Source: JANNHP01 sp031404455 (GTDB lineage: Bacteria; Planctomycetota; JAJSAM01; JAJVHW01). From it: a DNA stretch of 17,763 bases. The notes below the pieces were generated by a model. The model worked only from the letters and a program-made list of their open reading frames with translations. It did no database searches and was not told the origin of the DNA. How positions within the stretch are numbered: the first letter of the stretch is position 1; each line of letters begins with the position of its first letter. The DNA lies in NCBI GenBank assembly GCA_031404455.1, contig JANNHP010000141.1, forward strand, positions 1 through 17,763. Direction: 5' to 3'. The position numbers and the translations under genes were made by a program. Positions 7,743 to 15,190 of this stretch are shown in pieces.

Positions 7743-7792
7743 CCTCGCGGCCTCGCGCGGGGCGCCACGCGACCTTCAGCCCGACGGTTCGA

Positions 7793-8446
7793 CTACAGCG
7801 ACCGCTTGACGAAGTACCAGTCCTTCGCGTCCGGGTTCTGCGTGTTCTCGGCGACGCGCGCGTCGGCTTCGGCCGAGGTCTTCGGCGGCGGCATGATGAC
7901 CTTGTCGCCCTTCTTCCATCCCTCGGGCGTCGCGACGTTGCCGGCCTTGTCGACCGTCTGCAGCGCGTCGACGAGACGCAGGATCTCGGCGATGTTCCGC
8001 CCGCACTGCATAGGGTAGTAGACGAGCGCGCGGATCGTCTTCTTGGGGTCGATGATGAACACGGAGCGCACCGTCGCCATGTCGCTCGCACCGTGGTGGA
8101 TCATCCCGTAGGCGCGCGCGACCTTCGTGTCGAGGTCGGCGATCACTGGGAACGGGATCTTCACGCCGTGGCTCTGCTCGAGGCTCCGCGTCCACGCGAT
8201 GTGCGAGAAGACGCTGTCCACCGAGAGGCCGATCAACTGCACGTTGCGCTCGGCGAAGTCCGCCGCGTGGTTCGCGAACGCGAGGAACTCCGTCGAGCAG
8301 ACCGGCGTGAAGTCGTACGGGTGGCTGAAGAGCACGACCCACTTGCCCGAGTACTTCCCGAGCGAGATCGGGCCGTGCGTGGACAGCGCCTCGAACTCCG
8401 GCGCGGGCGAGTTGATCTGCGGGATCCCAGGGGCGATGTCGGTCAT
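7793..8446 (-). CDS. Peroxiredoxin, Prx6/1-Cys-like
   Basis: A 217-residue thiol peroxidase that reduces hydrogen peroxide or organic peroxides in the cytoplasm. The active-site block is SHPYDFTPVCSTEF (41-54), with peroxidatic Cys50 and Thr47 of the TxxC motif; the supporting arginine is Arg127 in ATVRSVF. The C-terminal part (GWKKGDKVIMPPP, about 176-188) is the long tail typical of Prx6-type and archaeal-type enzymes rather than the shorter AhpC/Prx1 form. Cys148 in YYPMQCGRN is an additional cysteine in a segment that is usually cysteine-free; it might serve in resolution, but this is speculative. AAGGAGG lies 7 nt before the ATG, an excellent ribosome site. It lies 116 bases after the MBL-rhodanese gene on the same strand, which fits joint handling of reactive oxygen and sulfur species. 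Confidence 0.94.
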   Translation of the reverse strand: MTDIAPGIPQINSPAPEFEALSTHGPISLGKYSGKWVVLFSHPYDFTPVCSTEFLAFANHAADFAERNVQLIGLSVDSVFSHIAWTRSLEQSHGVKIPFPVIADLDTKVARAYGMIHHGASDMATVRSVFIIDPKKTIRALVYYPMQCGRNIAEILRLVDALQTVDKAGNVATPEGWKKGDKVIMPPPKTSAEADARVAENTQNPDAKDWYFVKRSL

Positions 8447-8562
8447 GTGCGTCCTCCTTCGGCCGGGAGTCTACCGCGCCGAGGGGATCGGAGTCTCGCC
8501 CGAGGAGTTGAACCATCCGGCTCCCGGGCGGCGGCGCGACTCCGACGTACTGACGCGCGGGC

Positions 8563-9669
8563 CTACCTCTCCACCGGCAACCCCTCGCGCACCCACCCGT
8601 CCGTGCCGCCCGCCACGTTGAACACGCGGCGGCGTCCCTGCGAGATGAGGAACGCGGCGGCGCGGGCGGAGCGACCGCCGGACTTGCAGATGACGAGGAC
8701 CTCGGCGTCCATGTCCGCCGGCAGTTCGTCGAGACGGTGCGGCACCTGCTGGAGCGGGACGAGGTGCGCACCGGGGGCGTGACGGCCCATCGGACCCGAG
8801 AACTCGAAGGGTTCGCGCACGTCGAGGAGGAACGGCTTCGCGGCGCCCGTCGCGGAGAGACGCCGCAGCGCCTCCGTCGGCGTGACGAGCGGGACGGCCG
8901 CCATCGGCCCGGCCGCGCACGCGCCGCCGCCGCCGCCGCCTTCTCCGGGCGCGCAACCGATCGCAGCGGAGATCGCGTGGTGCGCATCGTGCGCGGACTT
9001 CTTCCCGAGGTTCGCGGCGATGACCGCGAGCATCCAGTCCGGCGTCGGCGACGCGACGGCGCGCTGCCAGGCGACGTACTCCTCGCGCGTGACGTTCTGG
9101 AACCGCGGGTTGCGGACGCGCTCCGCGCCGAGCGTCGAGTCGTCGAGTTCGTTGTAGTCGTGGCCCGGGAGCACGCGGTGCTCGTCGCCGAGCGACGCGA
9201 GCTTCTGGAGGCTGTCCCAGTGGACGCCCGGGTCGCCGCCGGGCAGGTCGAGGCGCCCCGCGCCGTCCTGCGCGAGGAAGAGGAAGTCGCCGGTCAGGAG
9301 GGCCTCTGCGGCGCGCAGCGTGATGCTGTCGGGCGTGTGGCCCGGCGTGTGGATCACGGCGACCGCGGCGTCGCCGACGTCCAGTTCCTGGCCGTCGCGG
9401 AGTTTTTCGGTGACCGCCGGGATCGCCGCGGACTCGTGCGCGGCGTACGGGATGCCGAGGCGCCTCGCGATCTCGGCGCCGCCCGAGAGGTGGTCTGCGT
9501 GGGTGTGCGTGTCCACGACCCGGCCGAGCCTGAGTCCCGTCCGTTCGAGCTCGGCAAGGACGCGGTCCACGTCCCCGGCGAGGGGGTCCACGAGGAGGGC
9601 CTCGTGCGTGCGCTCGCAGGAGACGAGGTACGAGCGGCAGGCGGCGGGACCGATCTGTTCGACCTTCAT
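8563..9669 (-). CDS. MBL-fold/rhodanese fusion, persulfide dioxygenase-like
   Basis: A 368-residue cytoplasmic protein with two domains. Residues 1-235 are a metallo-beta-lactamase-fold hydrolase with THTHADH (54-60), His111 in TPGHT, Asp128 in TGDFLF and His170 in LPGHDYNE. The GRLDLPGGDP segment (138-147) resembles the ETHE1-like persulfide dioxygenase group. Residues 260-368 are a rhodanese domain with LLDVREPFEF (281-290) and the active loop CKSGGRS with Cys328. Such fusions oxidise glutathione persulfide to sulfite and pass sulfane sulfur on; here that role is inferred from the domains. The linker (238-253) is odd: Cys239 and Cys251 flank a run of six glycines. GAGGAG lies 6-7 nt before the ATG. 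A peroxiredoxin gene follows on the same strand. Confidence 0.92.
   Translation of the reverse strand: MKVEQIGPAACRSYLVSCERTHEALLVDPLAGDVDRVLAELERTGLRLGRVVDTHTHADHLSGGAEIARRLGIPYAAHESAAIPAVTEKLRDGQELDVGDAAVAVIHTPGHTPDSITLRAAEALLTGDFLFLAQDGAGRLDLPGGDPGVHWDSLQKLASLGDEHRVLPGHDYNELDDSTLGAERVRNPRFQNVTREEYVAWQRAVASPTPDWMLAVIAANLGKKSAHDAHHAISAAIGCAPGEGGGGGGACAAGPMAAVPLVTPTEALRRLSATGAAKPFLLDVREPFEFSGPMGRHAPGAHLVPLQQVPHRLDELPADMDAEVLVICKSGGRSARAAAFLISQGRRRVFNVAGGTDGWVREGLPVER
8923..8940. repeat. (GCC)6 trinucleotide repeat in linker
   Basis: Six uninterrupted gcc units, encoding the six glycines in the linker of the MBL-rhodanese protein on the minus strand. Slippage would change linker length by whole glycines without breaking the frame. 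Confidence 0.85.
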
Positions 9670-9692
9670 GCGGGGCTCCTCTCAGAACGAGA

Positions 9693-9702
9693 ATCCTATC
9701 TT
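9693..9702. promoter_or_regulatory. Overlapping divergent -10 boxes
   Basis: In the 73-bp gap between the divergent MBL-rhodanese and PP2C genes, TAGGAT on the minus strand (9698-9693) and TATCTT on the plus strand (9697-9702) share two bases. The first leaves a 23-nt leader with a GAGGAG site. The second leaves a 40-nt leader. Overlapping boxes would make the two genes compete for RNA polymerase. A short inverted repeat, cttgc-cc-gcaag, follows on the plus side. Confidence 0.4.
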
Positions 9703-9742
9703 GCCCGCAAGCTCTCGCCGCGCTCGGGCCGATAGGCCCCCG

Positions 9743-11011
9743 ATGGGATCGACCTGCCACTACGCGTCGGACGTCGGGCGCAGGCGCAATCACAACGAGG
9801 ATGCGTACCTCGTCGATGAGGCCCTGCAGCTCTACGTCGTCGCCGACGGAATGGGTGGCCACGCCTGCGGCGAGGTCGCCTCGGGGATCGCCGTGCAGGC
9901 CTTCCGCGACTTCGTCAACGACCGCTGCGAAGTGGTCTGGGGCTTCCGCGACGCGAGCCCGTCGGTGCCGATCTCGATGGTGCGCCAGCTCCTCGAGGAC
10001 GCCCTCCACACAGCCTGCCGCGAGGTGTATCGCAAGGCGCAGGAAGTGCCCGAGATGCGCGGCATGGGCACGACGCTCGTCGCGCTGCTCGTCGCGGGCG
10101 ACCGCGGGTTCGTCGTCCACGTCGGCGACTCGCGCGCCTACCTCGTCCGCGAGGGCGGCGTCGTCCAGCTCACGCGCGACCACTCGGTGCTGAACGAGCT
10201 CGTTCGCAGCGGCGAGATCTCGGAGGAGACCGCGAACACCACCTACGCCGGCTACCGGCACTCGCTCTCGCGCGCCGTCGGGGTGTGCGAGGAGGTCGAG
10301 GTGGACTCGATGGACTTCGAGATCCTGCCGGACGACCTCTACCTCCTCGCGTCCGACGGACTGACGCACCACGTGAAGAATTCCGAGCTGCCGTCGCTCG
10401 CCGAGACCGTGGGCGAGGACCTCGCCGCTGCACTCGTGACGCTCGCGAACGACCGCGGCGGCGAGGACAACATCACCGCGATCACGGTGCGCGTCGAGCC
10501 GGACGCGCAAGCGCCCGGGATCGACGAGACGCGCGGACGCGAGTTCGTCGCGAAGCTCACGGCGTTCCGCGCGCTCCCGCTCTTCCGCCATCTCGAGTAC
10601 GGAGAGCTGATGCGCGTGCTCGCGGCGACCGACGTCACCGTGATGAAGGCGGGCGAGGTCGTGCTGCGGGAGGACCAGACGGGCGACGCGATGTACCTCG
10701 TGCTGTCGGGCAAGGTCGCCCTCGAGAAGTCCGGCGAGCGCATCGCCGAGTACACGACGGGCGCGCACTTCGGCGAGATGGCGCTCATCGACCGCACCAC
10801 TCGTTCCGCGACCGCGACGGTCCTCGAGGAGGCGCGCCTCTTGCGCCTGAAGCGCGAACACCTCTACGCGCTCGTCAAGCGCGAGCCCGAGATCGCGGTC
10901 AAGCTGCTCTGGAGCTTTGCCGAGACCCTCGGCGACCGCCTCCGCGGGTCGAACGAGGCGCTCGCGAACTTCAAGGCGCTCGTCGGCGGGAACGTCTTCG
11001 GCCCGGCGTAG
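9743..11011 (+). CDS. PP2C phosphatase fused to cNMP-binding domain
   Basis: A 422-residue soluble protein. Residues 1-252 are a PPM/PP2C-type Ser/Thr phosphatase with the metal ligands in place: RRRNHNEDAY (Glu19, Asp20), VADGMGGH (Asp35, Gly36), GDSRAYL (Asp129), SDGL (Asp205) and GGEDNITAI (Asp242, Asn243). Residues about 276-400 are a cyclic-nucleotide-binding domain: 'FRALPLFRHL', VVLREDQTGDAMYLVLSGKVAL, then the phosphate-binding cassette FGEMALIDRTTRSATA with Glu345, Arg354 and Ser355, which suggests real nucleotide binding. It probably removes phosphate from kinase targets, with activity tuned by cAMP or cGMP; the tuning is inference. There is no Shine-Dalgarno at the ATG. The start is chosen because the domain begins at once and upstream sequence is antisense to the MBL gene. 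The window also encodes a kinase (3806-5467), a possible opposing partner. Confidence 0.94.
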   Translation: MGSTCHYASDVGRRRNHNEDAYLVDEALQLYVVADGMGGHACGEVASGIAVQAFRDFVNDRCEVVWGFRDASPSVPISMVRQLLEDALHTACREVYRKAQEVPEMRGMGTTLVALLVAGDRGFVVHVGDSRAYLVREGGVVQLTRDHSVLNELVRSGEISEETANTTYAGYRHSLSRAVGVCEEVEVDSMDFEILPDDLYLLASDGLTHHVKNSELPSLAETVGEDLAAALVTLANDRGGEDNITAITVRVEPDAQAPGIDETRGREFVAKLTAFRALPLFRHLEYGELMRVLAATDVTVMKAGEVVLREDQTGDAMYLVLSGKVALEKSGERIAEYTTGAHFGEMALIDRTTRSATATVLEEARLLRLKREHLYALVKREPEIAVKLLWSFAETLGDRLRGSNEALANFKALVGGNVFGPA

Positions 11012-11048
11012 GCGGGCGTCCGGCCTCCGTGGCGCAGTCACCAATCCG

Positions 11049-11195
11049 TCTCGGTAGGGGCAATGGCGCCGGGTCGTACGAGTCCGTTCGGTGAACGGAC
11101 TCGCGGCGACCCCCGTGTCCGCCCAACGTCGCTGCGGCCGAGGTCGCCGTTCCCATTGCCACCAGGGCGGGCACCGGGGCCCGCCCCTACCGAGA
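11049..11195. repeat. Complete 147-bp palindromic repeat element
   Basis: The ends, tctcggtaggggc (11049-11061) and gcccctaccgaga (11183-11195), are perfect 13-bp inverted repeats. Nested inside are gggcaatgg-type arms (around 11058-11066 and 11152-11160) and a hairpin with an 11-bp perfect stem, cgagtccgttc / gaacggactcg (11079-11089 and 11093-11103), with a 3-base loop. The right 84 bases match the partial element at 1-85. No open reading frame of its own is convincing and no flanking target duplication is obvious. This looks like a non-autonomous MITE- or REP-like element. It supplies the last two sense codons and the stop codon of the adjacent PEP-CTERM gene. Confidence 0.8.
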
Positions 11196-12062
11196 GGTGG
11201 GTGTGTCGCCCATCGATCGCGTCGCTCGTCGGGACGCCGTCGCCACGACGCACGCCCGCCTGCGACGGACGACGAGACCCAGCCCCACCGCGCCGAGCGC
11301 GAAGAGGGCGACCGTGCCGGGTTCGGGGTTGTGCACAGCCTGGCCGAAGGTGAACCGGTCGGCCGCCCACGTCTCCGCGTTGCCGCCGCCCGCGCTGTCG
11401 TCGCCGACGACGACCGCCACCTGGTCGAACCAGAAGGAGCCGTCGGCGACGATCCCGAGGAAGTGCGTCTGGTTGTTCCCGTTCTGGGCCCCCCAGTCGA
11501 AGTCGCGCGTGAACACGAGCGATCCGGCGCGATAGAGGCGGAGCGTTCCGCGCGTGAACGCCGCCGCGGCCTCGAAGTCGATGAGGTCGAGGCCGAAGTG
11601 CCCGATGCCGAGGCCGCCCGGCGTGCTCGTGAAGCTGACGAGCAGGGCGTTGCGCGTCGTCGTGCCGCCGCTCCCGCTGTCCATGCCCCACGAGCCGGTT
11701 CCCGACGCGGTGCCCTGCGCGGCGGGCGTCTCCAGGTCGACCGGAGTCGCGCTCGCGACGTCGCCGCCGACGCTGCCCGGCGTCACGGTCCCCGTCGGCG
11801 TGTTGCTGAAGTTGACGTCGTACGCGGTCCACGAGAACGACTGCCCGGCGATCGTTCCGGTCCGCGTAACCGACGCGAGCCCCGCCGCGGCGACGGGGTT
11901 CGCGGCGAAGGCGCCGCCCGTGTCGATCACGGTCGAGATCGGGTTGATGTCGAGGGACGCCTGGAAGCCGGCGCGGTCGTCCTGGAAGAAGAGGTACGAA
12001 TCGGCGCGGGCGACGGCGGCGAGCGCGAGGACGAGGATCGGCACTGCGAGCGGACGGATCAT
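11187..12062 (-). CDS. PEP-CTERM sorting domain protein, exported
   Basis: A 291-residue exported protein. Residues 1-20 are a signal peptide (IRPLAVPILVLALAAVARA, cleavage likely before Asp21). The middle is Gly/Thr/Ser-rich beta sequence with no known catalytic motif. Residues 245-269 are a PEP-CTERM sorting signal: the NPEPGT motif, a hydrophobic helix (ALFALGAVGLGLV) and an RRRR cluster. Such proteins are processed by an exosortase and anchored or released at the envelope. No exosortase gene is in the window. Unusually, 22 residues follow the arginine cluster (ACVVATASRRATRSMGDTPTSR), and the stop codon lies in the repeat at 11049-11195, so the original C-terminus may have been altered. 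The ATG is preceded by GGAGG at 7 nt and overlaps the stop of the upstream TPR gene (ATGA). Confidence 0.9.
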   Translation of the reverse strand: MIRPLAVPILVLALAAVARADSYLFFQDDRAGFQASLDINPISTVIDTGGAFAANPVAAAGLASVTRTGTIAGQSFSWTAYDVNFSNTPTGTVTPGSVGGDVASATPVDLETPAAQGTASGTGSWGMDSGSGGTTTRNALLVSFTSTPGGLGIGHFGLDLIDFEAAAAFTRGTLRLYRAGSLVFTRDFDWGAQNGNNQTHFLGIVADGSFWFDQVAVVVGDDSAGGGNAETWAADRFTFGQAVHNPEPGTVALFALGAVGLGLVVRRRRACVVATASRRATRSMGDTPTSR

Positions 12063-14140
12063 CGGGGCACCTCCGTTGTGGGTTCGGGGACGGTTTCGGG
12101 GACGGTTTCGGGGACGGGCGCGGGACGTGGGGACGACGGACGGGAAGCCGTGAGTACCGAGACGACGCGGGCGTGGCGCCCGGCGACGTCGGCGCGGCCC
12201 GGCAGCATCCGCGCGGCGCGCGCGAGGTCGGGTTCCGCGGCAGCGGCGTCGCCCGCGAGGAACCGGACCCAGCCGCGCGTGTCGAGGACGCGAGGGTTCC
12301 TCGGCAGGAGGCGCCCGGCCGTCTCCGCGAACGGACGTGCCTCCGCCGCGCGCCCGCGGCGCTCGGCGAGGAGCCACGCGAGGTTGTTCGCGGCGACGGC
12401 GAACGACGGCGCGATCGAGAGCGCAGCCCGGTAGTGACGCTCGGCCGCGTCGAGATCGCCCGCCGTCTCCGACGCGACGCCGAGCGCGAACCGCGCGACG
12501 GGATCGCGCGGCGACGCATCCGCGGCGGCCCGCAGTCGCGCGATCGTCTCGGTGAGCCGTCCGGACGCGGCCGCCGCCCCGATCGCGCCGACGTGCGCCG
12601 CGACGTTCGACGGATCCTCGCGCAGACAAGTGTCGAACGAGGCCGCGGCGCCCGCGGCATCGCCGGACGCGGCGAGCGCGCGCGCGAGGTGCAGGTGGAC
12701 GGCCGCGTTGTGCGGATGGGCCCGGGCCTCGCTCGCGAGCAGTGCCGTCGCCTTCGACGGATCCCCCGCCGCGATCCAGACGCCCGCGCGCCGTATCCGG
12801 AGCGGCAGGCACTCCGGCTGGGCGGCGAGCGCTGCGTCGCAGACGCGCGCCGACTCCGCGACTTCGCCGCGCCGGAGCAGCGACTCGGCGAGACGGTCGG
12901 ACGCCGGCCAGTACGCCGGGTCCTTCCGCAGCGCGTCGCGGTACGACGTCTCCGCGAGGGCGTCTTCGCCCTCGTGCTCGCAGACGACCGCGAGCAGGAA
13001 GTCCGCGTGGCCCGTGTCGTCGCCGCGGTCGAGGCGGGCGCGGCAGAGCGACCGCGCGGTCGAGGCGTCGTCCGTGACGAGCGACGCGACGACGGCGCCG
13101 CGCAGCGCGCCCGGGTCGTCGGGGGCGAGTTCGAGCGCCCGGCGGAAGAGCCCCGCCGACGTCTCCGCGTCGCCGTGGCCGAGCAGCAGGCTCCCGACGA
13201 GGAGCGGGCGCACGGCCCCCGCGGGACGGTCGCTCGTTGGGTGGGCGCCGGCGAGCGCTCGCAGTTCGTCGTCGACCGCGCGCGACGTGTCCGGGCCGTC
13301 GATCGTCGCAGCGAGGAGCGCGACGGGCGTCAGGTCGTCGGGCGACGACGCCGCCGCCCGTCGCAGCAGTGCGCGCGCCTCGTCGATGTCCCCGCGGCGA
13401 AGCGCCGTCACGCCGCCGCGCAGCGACGTCCGCGAGAGGGCTTCGAGGCGCGACCGCATCTCGGCGAGCGCCCCCGATCCGCTCTCCGACCGGCTCTCCT
13501 CCACGGCCCAGCGCAGCACCTCGCACGCCGCCTCGGCGTCGCCTCCGGCCACGAGCAGAGCCGCGCGGAGCGCAATGGCGTCGTCGGCGAGCGCGCCGTC
13601 CAGCGCCGGCAATGCGTCGAGCGTTCGCTTCGCGTCGTCGAGACGTCCGAGCGCCAGTGCGGAGGCGGCAAGGATGAGCGCGGCGCGGACGTCTCCGGGC
13701 GATGCGCTCTCGGCACGGCGCGCGGCCTCCGAGAACCAGCCGGCGGCGCGCTCAGCCCAGTCGGGGTCGCCGCGCGCCAGCGATCGGGCGACGAGCGCCG
13801 CGTCGAGGCACGCCTTCGGATCGGACGGATCGGCGGCCGCGCAGGCCGCGAGGTCCGCGACCGCGCCAGCGCGATCCCCCGACGCCGCGCGCAGGCACGC
13901 GCGCACGAAGCGAGCGTCCGACTCGCCGGGATCGGCGGCGAGCGCGGCCTCCGCCATCCGCCTCGCGTCGCCCGCATCCCCCGCCGCGAGTCGCGCGACG
14001 GCGAAGCGGGTCGTGTCGCGGAGTCCCGCCGGCGTCGGGGACGCGATCGGCCGCTGCATCACCACGAGCACGAGCGCGGTGACGACGGCGACGACGCCGC
14101 CGAGCACGCAGCGCCGCAGAGTCGGAGTCCTGGCTCTCAT
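12059..14140 (-). CDS. TPR-repeat protein, membrane-anchored
   Basis: A 693-residue protein. Residues about 9-29 (RCVLGGVVAVVTALVLVVMQ) form a single N-terminal membrane anchor or uncleaved signal, putting the rest on the outer face of the inner membrane. From about 45 to 660 it is a stack of alpha-helical tetratricopeptide repeats; examples are AGDAGDARRMAEAALAADPG and AGDLDAAERHYRAALSIAPS. It probably acts as a scaffold. The last 20 residues are Pro-rich with a VPET/VPEP repeat encoded by a 12-bp tandem repeat. Its stop overlaps the PEP-CTERM gene start (ATGA), implying translational coupling. TPR proteins are common partners of exosortase/PEP-CTERM systems, so a role in export or envelope assembly is plausible but inferred. 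No Shine-Dalgarno; a TATGCT box ends 8 nt before the ATG. Confidence 0.9.
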   Translation of the reverse strand: MRARTPTLRRCVLGGVVAVVTALVLVVMQRPIASPTPAGLRDTTRFAVARLAAGDAGDARRMAEAALAADPGESDARFVRACLRAASGDRAGAVADLAACAAADPSDPKACLDAALVARSLARGDPDWAERAAGWFSEAARRAESASPGDVRAALILAASALALGRLDDAKRTLDALPALDGALADDAIALRAALLVAGGDAEAACEVLRWAVEESRSESGSGALAEMRSRLEALSRTSLRGGVTALRRGDIDEARALLRRAAASSPDDLTPVALLAATIDGPDTSRAVDDELRALAGAHPTSDRPAGAVRPLLVGSLLLGHGDAETSAGLFRRALELAPDDPGALRGAVVASLVTDDASTARSLCRARLDRGDDTGHADFLLAVVCEHEGEDALAETSYRDALRKDPAYWPASDRLAESLLRRGEVAESARVCDAALAAQPECLPLRIRRAGVWIAAGDPSKATALLASEARAHPHNAAVHLHLARALAASGDAAGAAASFDTCLREDPSNVAAHVGAIGAAAASGRLTETIARLRAAADASPRDPVARFALGVASETAGDLDAAERHYRAALSIAPSFAVAANNLAWLLAERRGRAAEARPFAETAGRLLPRNPRVLDTRGWVRFLAGDAAAAEPDLARAARMLPGRADVAGRHARVVSVLTASRPSSPRPAPVPETVPETVPEPTTEVPR
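12080..12115. repeat. 12-bp tandem repeat, three units
   Basis: Three near-identical 12-bp units (g-g-t/g-t-tcggggac) in the 3' end of the TPR gene, encoding VPET, VPET and VPEP on the minus strand. Two units are identical; the third (12080-12091) differs by one base. It sits only about 20 bases before the next gene's start. Confidence 0.75.
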
Positions 14141-14148
14141 GACCGGGG

Positions 14149-14154
14149 AGCATA
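14149..14154 (-). promoter_or_regulatory. -10-like hexamer TATGCT, leaderless candidate
   Basis: On the minus strand TATGCT ends 8 nt before the ATG of the TPR gene, and the interval ccccggtc has no ribosome-binding site. Confidence 0.4.
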
Positions 14155-14293
14155 GGACGCGGAGCGCGCCACGCCCGGCGGGCAGGAGACGACGCGAGAT
14201 GCGCGCCGCTCACGCCAGGGTTGCAGCGACCGGCGGGCAGGCGCGCGACCTCGCGCTCGCGCGACGACCCTCGGAATCCCCGGTCCGGCTCCC

Positions 14294-14299
14294 TATCCT
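14294..14299 (+). promoter_or_regulatory. -10-like hexamer TATCCT
   Basis: TATCCT leaves an 18-nt leader that carries GAGGAGG 5 nt before the ATG of the toroid-protein gene. Unlike the leaderless candidates, this box sits farther away and the gene has a strong ribosome site. No clear -35 box. Confidence 0.4.
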
Positions 14300-14317
14300 C
14301 GCCACGAGGAGGCCCCG

Positions 14318-15187
14318 ATGCCCGCCGCCGACGTCCTCGCCCGCGCGACGGAGTTCCTCTCCACGCACGCCCGCGTCCTCGAGCGGCGCGCGTTCGAGCG
14401 CGCGTTCACGGGCGGCTCCGCCGACGCTGTCGTCGACGCAGTGCGCGCGTACTGCAACGCCGACGGCGGGCTCGGGCACGCGCTCGAGCCCGATCTGCGG
14501 ACGGGGACGAGCCAGCCGATCTTCGTCCACGCGGGGATGTCGGTCCTCCGCGAGGCGTCCGCCAACGACGCGGCGCTCGTCTCGGACGCCTGCGGCTTCC
14601 TCGCCGGAATCGCGCGCGACGACGGCGCGATCCCGTACGTCCTTCCCGCCGCTCGCAGCCACGCCCGCGCGGACCACTGGAACGGCGACTACGCATTCGC
14701 TCCGTCGCTCCAGGCGACCGCGGGCGTCGCGGGATCGCTGCACGCGCTCGGCGCACGACACGAATGGCTCGACCGCGCGACGTCGTGGTGCTTCGACGAG
14801 ATCGCCGGACACCCCGCGTACAGCGGCCACCGCCTGCTCAACGTGATGGAACTGCTCCGTCACGCGCCGGACCGCGACAGGGCCGCCCGTCTCTGGAAGC
14901 ACGCCACGTCGCGCCTCTTCGAGGCCGACCACGTGGTCATGAGCACGCCGATCACGTCGTACGGCCTCTCGCCGCTGCGATTCGCCCCGATGCCGGACGC
15001 GCCCGCCCGCGCCCTCTTCACGGACGCCGCGATCGAGGAGCACCTCGACCACCTCGTCGCGCAGCAGGCGGCGGACGGCGGTTGGCCGATCTTCTGGGAT
15101 CCGCCCGGCCCGGCGGCCGTCTCCGAGTGGCGCGGTCGCTGGACCCTCGATGCGCTGCTGGTGCTCCGGGCGTACCGACGGATCTGA
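14318..15187 (+). CDS. Alpha/alpha-toroid (terpene cyclase-like) protein
   Basis: A 289-residue soluble protein, mostly helical, of the prenyltransferase/squalene-cyclase-like alpha-toroid type. It shows recurring 'dGG-x-x' turns between paired helices: NADGGLGHALEPDLR (47-61), ARDDGAIPYV (99-108) and QQAADGGWPIFWDPPG (249-264); the last resembles a QW-type motif. TLDALLVLRAYRR closes the final helix. The acidic DxDD or DxxD catalytic motifs of class II cyclases are not evident, so it may be a non-enzymatic or different toroid member. GAGGAGG lies 5 nt before the ATG, a clear ribosome site. It is divergent from the TPR gene and converges on the cupin gene with only 3 bases between the stops. 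Confidence 0.75.
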   Translation: MPAADVLARATEFLSTHARVLERRAFERAFTGGSADAVVDAVRAYCNADGGLGHALEPDLRTGTSQPIFVHAGMSVLREASANDAALVSDACGFLAGIARDDGAIPYVLPAARSHARADHWNGDYAFAPSLQATAGVAGSLHALGARHEWLDRATSWCFDEIAGHPAYSGHRLLNVMELLRHAPDRDRAARLWKHATSRLFEADHVVMSTPITSYGLSPLRFAPMPDAPARALFTDAAIEEHLDHLVAQQAADGGWPIFWDPPGPAAVSEWRGRWTLDALLVLRAYRRI

Positions 15188-15190
15188 GGC

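Noticed and set aside
6154..8091. 645-codon minus-strand frame over the membrane protein and peroxiredoxin
   Set aside because: It is arginine-rich and out of frame with both genes, which have clear membrane helices and a peroxiredoxin active site respectively.
8500..8530. tRNA T-arm-like string (ggttcaactcc on the minus strand)
   Set aside because: The flanking five-base arms do not pair and no anticodon or acceptor stem can be drawn around it.
11187..13526. PEP-CTERM frame extended upstream to 779 codons
   Set aside because: The upstream part is antisense-frame sequence within the TPR gene. The signal peptide and GGAGG site fix the start at 12062.
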